A stretch of DNA of 7,372 bases from CAZEXD01 sp964516865 (GTDB lineage: Bacteria > Patescibacteriota > Minisyncoccia > Minisyncoccales > Staskawiczbacteraceae): contig CAZEXD010000028.1 of assembly GCA_964516865.1 (NCBI GenBank), positions 1-7,372 of the forward strand. The letters are read 5' to 3'. The notes beneath the pieces were generated by a model. It made no database searches. It saw nothing but the letters and a program-made list of their open reading frames with translations, and was not told where the DNA came from. Positions 5,569-7,372 of the stretch are shown here, piece after piece (the stretch's first letter is position 1; each line of letters starts with the position of its first letter). A program made the position numbers and the translations under genes.

Positions 5569-5597
5569 ATCATAGCATACTCAAGAAAACTTGTCAA
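5569..5597 (-). promoter_or_regulatory. Near-consensus sigma-70 promoter driving the RNA gene
   Basis: On the minus strand there is a perfect -35 TTGACA (5597-5592), a 17-base spacer, and the -10 TATGAT (5574-5569) preceded by TG in the extended -10 position (TGCTATGAT). It is clearly the best promoter in the window, as expected for an abundant RNA. TCTTGA occurs twice around the -35/spacer (5599-5594 and 5587-5582). Confidence 0.85.
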
Positions 5598-5704
5598 GAC
5601 CTTGCGCGGAGTTTTGGGTTTTGCTAATATAAAATTACTACCTCGTGAAAAATTAGTTATTGGGTTGAAAATTAAAAATTCTTTTTATGTTTTAATTTAC
5701 AAAG

Positions 5705-5740
5705 TTAACTATTTTCTAAAACAATTTCTAAAATTAAAAT
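5705..5740 (+). promoter_or_regulatory. Possible promoter for dnaB
   Basis: TTAACT (5705-5710), an 18-base spacer and TAAAAT (5729-5734, with a second TAAAAT at 5735-5740) would start transcription within a few bases of the ATG at 5744. The match is weak and the DNA is AT-rich. Confidence 0.25.
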
Positions 5741-5743
5741 AAT

Positions 5744-7102
5744 ATGGCTAATAAATTACCAGACAAACTTCCTCCTCAAAACATTGAAGCAGAACAATGC
5801 TTACTCGGGTGTTTAATGTTGGATAAAAACGCTATTATTAAAGTGGCTGACTTTATTAAAGCAGAAGATTTTTATAAAGATATTCACCAGGAAATTTTTC
5901 AGGCAATGTTTGATATTTACCAAAGGGGCGAACCAATAGACCTTCTTTCAGTGATTAACCGTCTTCGGGAAAAAGAAAAATTAGAAATAATTGGCGGTTC
6001 AAGTTATTTAACCACCCTAATTAATGCCGTTCCTACCGCTACTCATGTTTTAAATTACGCAAAAATAGTTCGGACAAAAAAAATTTTAAGGGATTTAATT
6101 TCCGCCTCAGAAGAAATTGGTCTTGCGGCATTTAACGAAGAGCAAGATGTTGACGCTCTGCTAGATAAAGCGGAAAAAACAATTTTTAGCATTGGCCAAA
6201 GATCGCTTTCTCATATTTTTGTGCCAATAAAAGATATTTTAGGTGAAACCTTTGAAAGAATAGATGAACTATCAAAATATAAAGGAAATTTAAGAGGTCT
6301 TCCCACTGGTTTTCGAGACTTGGATAATATTTTGGCTGGATTGCAAAAATCCGACTTGATAATTTTAGCCGCCCGGCCGTCTTTAGGAAAGTCATCTCTG
6401 GCTTTGGATATTGCCAGACAAGTAGCGGTTCAGCATAAAGCGCCAGTTGGCATATTTAGTTTAGAAATGTCAAAAGATCAAATTGTTGACAGGTTGCTGG
6501 CGGCCCAAGCAGGAGTAGATCTCTGGCGAATTCGAACTGGTCATCTTTCTGCCGAAGGAGAAGATAACGACTTTTCCAGAATTCAGGAGGCAATGGGAAT
6601 ATTATCGGAGGCGCCCATTTATATTGACGACGGCGGTTCTACTAATATTTTGCAAATGAGGGCAATGGCAAGAAGATTACAGGCAGATAAAGGGTTGGGA
6701 TTGTTGATTATTGATTATCTTCAATTAATGGATTCTACGAATAAAAATTTAAGCGCTGTTCAACAGGTTACTGAAATTTCGCGTTCCTTAAAGGCATTGG
6801 CAAAAGAATTAAATATTCCTGTTTTGGCTATTTCACAGTTATCAAGAGCGGTTGAACAAAGGACTCCCCAAATTCCACGATTGGCGGATTTGCGCGAAAG
6901 CGGCGCCATTGAACAAGACGCTGATGTCGTGTTGTTTATTTATCGGGAAGACAGATATTTAGAAAACACGGAAAGAAAAAATATCGCTGATATAATTATC
7001 TCTAAACATCGAAACGGACCCTTGGGAAAGGTTGAACTTTATTTTGACGAACAAAGAGTTACTTTTAAAAACTTAGAGAAAGAAGAATACGCCATCGAAT
7101 AA
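5744..7102 (+). CDS. dnaB: Replicative DNA helicase
   Basis: This hexameric 5'-3' helicase unwinds the replication fork and recruits primase. The 452-residue protein has the full two-domain layout without an intein. The N-terminal DnaB domain (about 8-110) begins PPQNIEAEQCLLGCLM. A linker follows, then the RecA-like domain from GLPTGFRDLDNILAGL (185-200). The motifs are Walker A ARPSLGKS (210-217, K216), SLEMSKDQIVDRLL (239-252), Walker B LLIIDYLQL (320-328, D324), SQLSRAVEQR (364-373) and KHRNGPLG with the arginine finger R423. The start is ATG at 5744 with no SD. Upstream lies the divergently transcribed RNA gene, downstream recR after 80 bases. Length and motifs are normal for the family. 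Confidence 0.98.
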   Translation: MANKLPDKLPPQNIEAEQCLLGCLMLDKNAIIKVADFIKAEDFYKDIHQEIFQAMFDIYQRGEPIDLLSVINRLREKEKLEIIGGSSYLTTLINAVPTATHVLNYAKIVRTKKILRDLISASEEIGLAAFNEEQDVDALLDKAEKTIFSIGQRSLSHIFVPIKDILGETFERIDELSKYKGNLRGLPTGFRDLDNILAGLQKSDLIILAARPSLGKSSLALDIARQVAVQHKAPVGIFSLEMSKDQIVDRLLAAQAGVDLWRIRTGHLSAEGEDNDFSRIQEAMGILSEAPIYIDDGGSTNILQMRAMARRLQADKGLGLLIIDYLQLMDSTNKNLSAVQQVTEISRSLKALAKELNIPVLAISQLSRAVEQRTPQIPRLADLRESGAIEQDADVVLFIYREDRYLENTERKNIADIIISKHRNGPLGKVELYFDEQRVTFKNLEKEEYAIE

Positions 7103-7182
7103 TTGGAAATTAAAAATTGTTTTTGGTTTTTGGTTTTCGGATTTTGGATTTTTAATAATTTTAACAATTGATAATTATTTTA
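7103..7182 (+). other. dnaB-recR spacer, T-rich with short GG-punctuated repeats
   Basis: The spacer contains a run of imperfect repeats of the TTTTTGG type (about 7120-7152), then AT-rich DNA up to the recR ATG. No convincing terminator hairpin or SD is seen. It may simply be low-complexity linker. Confidence 0.4.
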
Positions 7183-7372
7183 ATGCCTCCCTCTATCCAA
7201 AAATTAATTGATATTTTTTCCAAATTTCCCACCGTGGGTCCGCGGACCGCGAGTCGTTTTGTTTTTTATTTAATAAAACTACCAAAAGAAAAAATAGATG
7301 AATTAATCGCCAGCATTCAGGAACTAAAAAATAAAATAAAATATTGCGCTTTTTGTTTTAACCCCTTTGAGG
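7183..7372 (+). CDS. recR: Recombination protein RecR, 5' part only
   Basis: The first 63 codons are present; the gene runs off the window. The start MPPSIQKLIDIFSKFPTVGP, with the following RTASRFVFYLI, is the RecR helix-hairpin-helix (LxxLPGVGPKSAxR-like). KYCAFCFNPF contains the first CxxC of the family's Cys4 zinc finger, and the toprim domain would follow outside. RecR works with RecO/RecF in loading RecA at single-strand gaps. The start is ATG at 7183, with no SD, in an AT-rich 80-base gap after dnaB. It is probably read in the same direction from dnaB or from its own promoter. Confidence 0.93.
   Translation, partial: MPPSIQKLIDIFSKFPTVGPRTASRFVFYLIKLPKEKIDELIASIQELKNKIKYCAFCFNPFE

Noticed and set aside
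1..7372. CRISPR array, intein or toxin-antitoxin pair.
   Set aside because: There are no regularly spaced repeats, DnaB is continuous across its usual intein site, and no paired small ORFs resemble known toxin-antitoxin families.

Overview
The window looks like a chromosomal segment of an uncultured, AT-rich bacterium. My best guess is the Candidate Phyla Radiation (Patescibacteria, Parcubacteria-like). The grounds are low GC in the core genes, almost no Shine-Dalgarno (SD) sequences in front of them, a compact DnaX that stops at the end of its clamp-loader core, tight gene packing, and a small-multidrug-export family gene beside core replication genes. This is an inference from style; no rRNA or marker tree is visible.

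Layout. (1) Positions 1-480 are richer in GC than the rest and hard to read. They hold a 15-bp inverted repeat, a plus-strand terminator-like hairpin, a minus-strand terminator, and two small minus-strand reading frames. One of these is cut by the window edge. Both lie near unusually strong SD-like sequences, unlike the core genes. (2) Positions 531-1415 are a complete 885-bp insertion sequence with imperfect ~27-bp terminal inverted repeats, a 7-bp target duplication and an IS481-like DDE transposase split by a +1 frameshift. (3) Positions 1467-3172 carry two minus-strand genes in an apparent operon: a COG2426-type small membrane protein, then dnaX. (4) A 59-bp divergent promoter region separates them from a plus-strand pair, a CDP-alcohol phosphatidyltransferase and cysS, whose reading frames overlap by 4 bases. 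The pair ends in a strong terminator. (5) Positions 5250-5743 hold no credible protein gene. They contain a GC-rich, strongly structured stretch with a near-consensus sigma-70 promoter on the minus strand, which I read as an unidentified non-coding RNA gene. (6) dnaB (replicative helicase) follows on the plus strand, then the 5' part of recR, cut by the window end.

How the genes fit together. dnaX (clamp loader), dnaB (replicative helicase) and recR (recombinational repair) form a DNA replication and repair neighbourhood. cysS supplies Cys-tRNA, and the CDP-alcohol phosphatidyltransferase makes phospholipid head groups. The most interesting unexplained element is the putative structured RNA at about 5340-5562. 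Secondary points are the frameshifted transposase, a C7 run at the 3' end of dnaX that could allow an alternative C terminus, and promoters whose predicted start sites fall almost on the start codons.
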